Both the position numbers and the translations under genes were made by a program. From the NCBI GenBank assembly GCA_044867525.1, contig JBIOVB010000037.1, positions 1-22,845 on the forward strand: 22,845 nt of DNA, given 5' to 3'. Of the stretch, positions 21,634-22,845 are shown in pieces (positions within the stretch are counted from its first letter, which is position 1; every line of letters begins with the position of its first letter). The notes under the pieces were generated by a model. It was not told the DNA's origin. It saw only the letters and a list, made by a program, of their open reading frames with translations, and ran no database searches. The stretch comes from JALYNX01 sp044867525. GTDB lineage: Bacteria > Actinomycetota > Acidimicrobiia > Spongiisociales > ZC4RG35.

Positions 21634-21665
21634 TTGACATTGGACCATGGTCCATGGTTTACGCT
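21634..21665 (+). promoter_or_regulatory. MerR-type promoter/operator with 20-bp spacer
   Basis: TTGACA (21634-21639) and TACGCT (21660-21665) are 20 bp apart, longer than the normal 17, which is the hallmark of promoters that MerR regulators untwist. Between them is a perfect 14-bp palindrome TGGACCATGGTCCA (21641-21654), within a 22-bp imperfect dyad (21637-21658). The start codon of merR follows 6 nt after the -10, so the mRNA is leaderless and the regulator probably controls its own gene and the peptide downstream. Confidence 0.8.
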
Positions 21666-21671
21666 CCCTGC

Positions 21672-22091
21672 ATGGTCGCAACCATCTCCCAAGTGGCGGC
21701 GGCAGTGGGCATCCGAACTGACACGATTCGCTACTACGAGCGGGTCGGTTTGCTCCGGTTGCCCGACCGCAGCCCGAATGGTTACCGCTCCTATGACGAC
21801 GGGGACGTGGAGCGTCTTCGGTTTATCCGTGGAGCACAACGACTGGGACTAAGACTGAAGGACATCCAGGAGCTTCTCAGCATCCGTGACAACGGGGTCT
21901 GTCCATGTGGGCACACCGCCGAGCTGGTCAACAAGCGTCTTGTCGACCTCGACGTCCAGATCGCGAGCCTCAAGAAGCTACGCGGAGAAATGGCACGCCT
22001 CTCCGAAATCCTGCCTGCGGGCTCGGATACCGACGATCGGCCGTGGCCCTGCGACGTGCATTTCATTCGTGCCGGGGGAGGTGAGAACTGA
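21672..22091 (+). CDS. MerR family metal-responsive transcriptional regulator
   Basis: 139 residues: an N-terminal winged helix-turn-helix (about 3-70, TISQVAAAVGIRTDTIRYYERVGLL ... NGYRSYDDGD), a dimerisation helix (about 82-112) and a metal-binding loop. C77-P-C79-G-H81 lies just before the long helix and C127 (PWPCDVHF) near the end. This Cys placement is like Cd/Pb/Zn or Hg sensors rather than drug-binding MerR proteins. It would bind the palindrome at 21641-21654. The stop (TGA) overlaps the ATG of the Cys-rich peptide. An earlier ATG at 21624 would lie upstream of the promoter. Confidence 0.9.
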   Translation: MVATISQVAAAVGIRTDTIRYYERVGLLRLPDRSPNGYRSYDDGDVERLRFIRGAQRLGLRLKDIQELLSIRDNGVCPCGHTAELVNKRLVDLDVQIASLKKLRGEMARLSEILPAGSDTDDRPWPCDVHFIRAGGGEN

Positions 22092-22165
22092 TGGCGAACC
22101 AACCATGCCCCTCGTGCGGCTGCTCGTGTGGGATTACCCCCTGCCCGACCTGTGGCCGGGAGTGA
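22091..22165 (+). CDS. 24-aa Cys-rich micro-peptide (putative metal-binding)
   Basis: Begins in the TGATG overlap with the MerR stop, with GGTGAG 6 nt upstream (and GGAGG slightly further). It has six cysteines in 24 residues: C6, C9, C11, C13, C18 and C21, giving PCPSCGCSCG, a short ITP link and CPTCG. Two CxxC units and two CxC steps could hold one or two thiophilic metal ions. It resembles a minimal metallothionein or half zinc ribbon. No known family of this size is recognised. Co-transcription with a metal-sensing MerR is the main evidence for a role in metal binding. Confidence 0.65.
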   Translation: MANQPCPSCGCSCGITPCPTCGRE

Positions 22166-22700
22166 ACAGACCCTCGCGCCGACCCCGGCACAGATGCGCT
22201 CATATCCCCATCAGCAGGCGTGGGCGCCTCACGACCCTGGCCACCATGGTGCTCCCTTGTTGAGATGCAGACAATCGGCCTCGACGCCATAGCACGAGGT
22301 CCGGCTCAACTCGCATCCTCGCTCTCGCCAGCCGTTTGGTGGCGGTCATCTCGACGCTGGCACTCACCGCCATCATCGGAGCCGGGCTCGGCAACCTCTT
22401 CATGCTTGCACCGCTGCCCTACCGGATCTCCGTCCTCGGCGCCGTACTCGCCACCGATGCAGCAGCAGCTCGCGCCTCCCGCCTCACTGTTCGAGAAGTG
22501 CATTGACGGCCGCCTGCAGCCCTCTGAGTCGGTCGGGTCCTCCGGGTTTTGGGCTCGGATCGGTCGCCGTTGCCGACTGGCCGCAAGACCGACGGTTGAA
22601 TGCGAGTCGCTCCACTTCCGAGGTGCCCATTGACAAGTGCGCGTAAGATCGGATCGGCTCCATTTTTCCGGAGCTGTGCGAGTCGACAAGGAGGTAATCC
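22166..22700. other. 535-nt stretch without a convincing gene
   Basis: A GTG-started ORF at 22339-22506 (+, 55 aa) is hydrophobic (AVISTLALTAIIGAGLGN and PLPYRISVLGAVLATDA) and looks like part of a membrane protein, but it has no ribosome binding site, and in-frame stops upstream (TGA at 22261) interrupt it. A 32-aa His-containing ORF at 22194-22292 is probably chance. The stretch may be the remnant of a membrane protein gene that once followed the MerR unit. Near its right end TTGACA (22630-22635) and TAAGAT (22644-22649) may belong to the promoter of the next gene, but they are too close together to be one promoter. Confidence 0.4.
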
Positions 22701-22845
22701 ATGTTCCGACGCTCGCTGACCGGCATCCTGGTGCTCACGATGCTGGCATTTCCCGCCCCGGCCGTTGCCGGGGATCCGATCGACGACGCAGTCAGTACCT
22801 TCGAGTACACGCAGAACATGCATCCTCAGGGGTACTCGGCCCGCG
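22701..22845 (+). CDS. Secreted protein, start only (possibly LVIVD-repeat type)
   Basis: The first 48 codons, cut by the window end. A strong Shine-Dalgarno sequence AAGGAGG lies 6 nt before the ATG. A Sec signal peptide is clear: positively charged MFRRS, a hydrophobic core and an AVA cleavage site (about residue 23), followed by GDPIDDAVSTFEYTQNMHPQGYSAR. The NMxPxGYSxR start resembles secreted LVIVD-repeat proteins, but too little is visible to be sure. Confidence 0.75.
   Translation, partial: MFRRSLTGILVLTMLAFPAPAVAGDPIDDAVSTFEYTQNMHPQGYSAR

Noticed and set aside
21624..21671. Earlier MerR start
   Set aside because: It lies upstream of the TTGACA/TACGCT promoter; the HTH begins right after 21672.
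21570..21839. N-terminal extension of the methyltransferase
   Set aside because: It would run through the MerR promoter and the start of merR; the extension has no recognisable domain and GTG 21569 has a good ribosome binding site.
22194..22292. 32-aa His-containing ORF after the Cys-rich peptide
   Set aside because: No ribosome binding site, no spaced His motif like known metal-binding peptides, and short enough to be chance.
1..22845. tRNA, rRNA, CRISPR, IS elements, prophage
   Set aside because: No cloverleaf with a CCA-type end, no regularly spaced repeats, no transposase or integrase motifs were seen on either strand.

Overview
The window is GC-rich chromosomal DNA, most likely from an actinobacterium and plausibly of the Acidimicrobiia type. 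Evidence for this is a 29-residue bS22-type ribosomal protein, a PAC2-family protein, a lipoprotein with a Ser/Thr/Pro-rich linker, an ECF sigma factor with a membrane partner, and many start codons lying only 6-8 nt downstream of a TANNNT -10 element (leaderless transcripts). No rRNA, tRNA, IS element, CRISPR array or phage gene was seen. The lineage is an inference.

Layout: (1) 58-3107: a TrpB2-type synthase (-), a Tat-type lipoprotein with a metallo-beta-lactamase fold (+), a small one-helix membrane protein (-) and a DUF456 membrane protein (+). (2) 3173-6612 (-): an apolipoprotein N-acyltransferase-like gene coupled by a 4-nt overlap to acetyl-CoA synthetase. (3) 6650-10743 (+): an inositol-monophosphatase-like phosphatase, a barrel-only amidohydrolase and an M3 metallopeptidase, the last two separated by a perfect 21-bp inverted repeat. 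(4) 10913-13622 (+): a small CxxxxC/CxH protein, then a copper chaperone and a Cu(I) P1B-ATPase. (5) 13656-17366: a PAC2 protein (+), bS22 (-), citramalate synthase (-) behind an isoleucine attenuator, and an APH-type phosphotransferase (+). (6) 17437-18831: an ECF sigma factor overlapping a one-TM partner with an NTR/TIMP-like outer domain (-), and a tiny mixed-charge helix protein (+). (7) 18868-20959: homoserine kinase (-), a two-TM small protein (+) and a cation diffusion facilitator (+). (8) 20970-22165: a methyltransferase (-) and a metal-type MerR regulator (+) whose stop codon overlaps the start of a 24-residue, six-cysteine peptide. (9) 22166-22700 has no convincing gene, and a secreted protein runs off the right end from 22701.

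Themes: cimA and thrB both belong to aspartate/branched-chain amino-acid metabolism, and the cimA leader encodes a 13-residue peptide with three consecutive Ile codons before a terminator, as expected for isoleucine attenuation. Metal handling recurs in copZ-copA, the CDF transporter and MerR with its Cys-rich peptide. The least familiar element is the MerR/Cys-rich peptide unit at 21634-22165: a MerR-type promoter with a 20-bp spacer and a palindromic operator, a leaderless regulator, and a translationally coupled micro-peptide that looks like a minimal metallothionein or metallochaperone.
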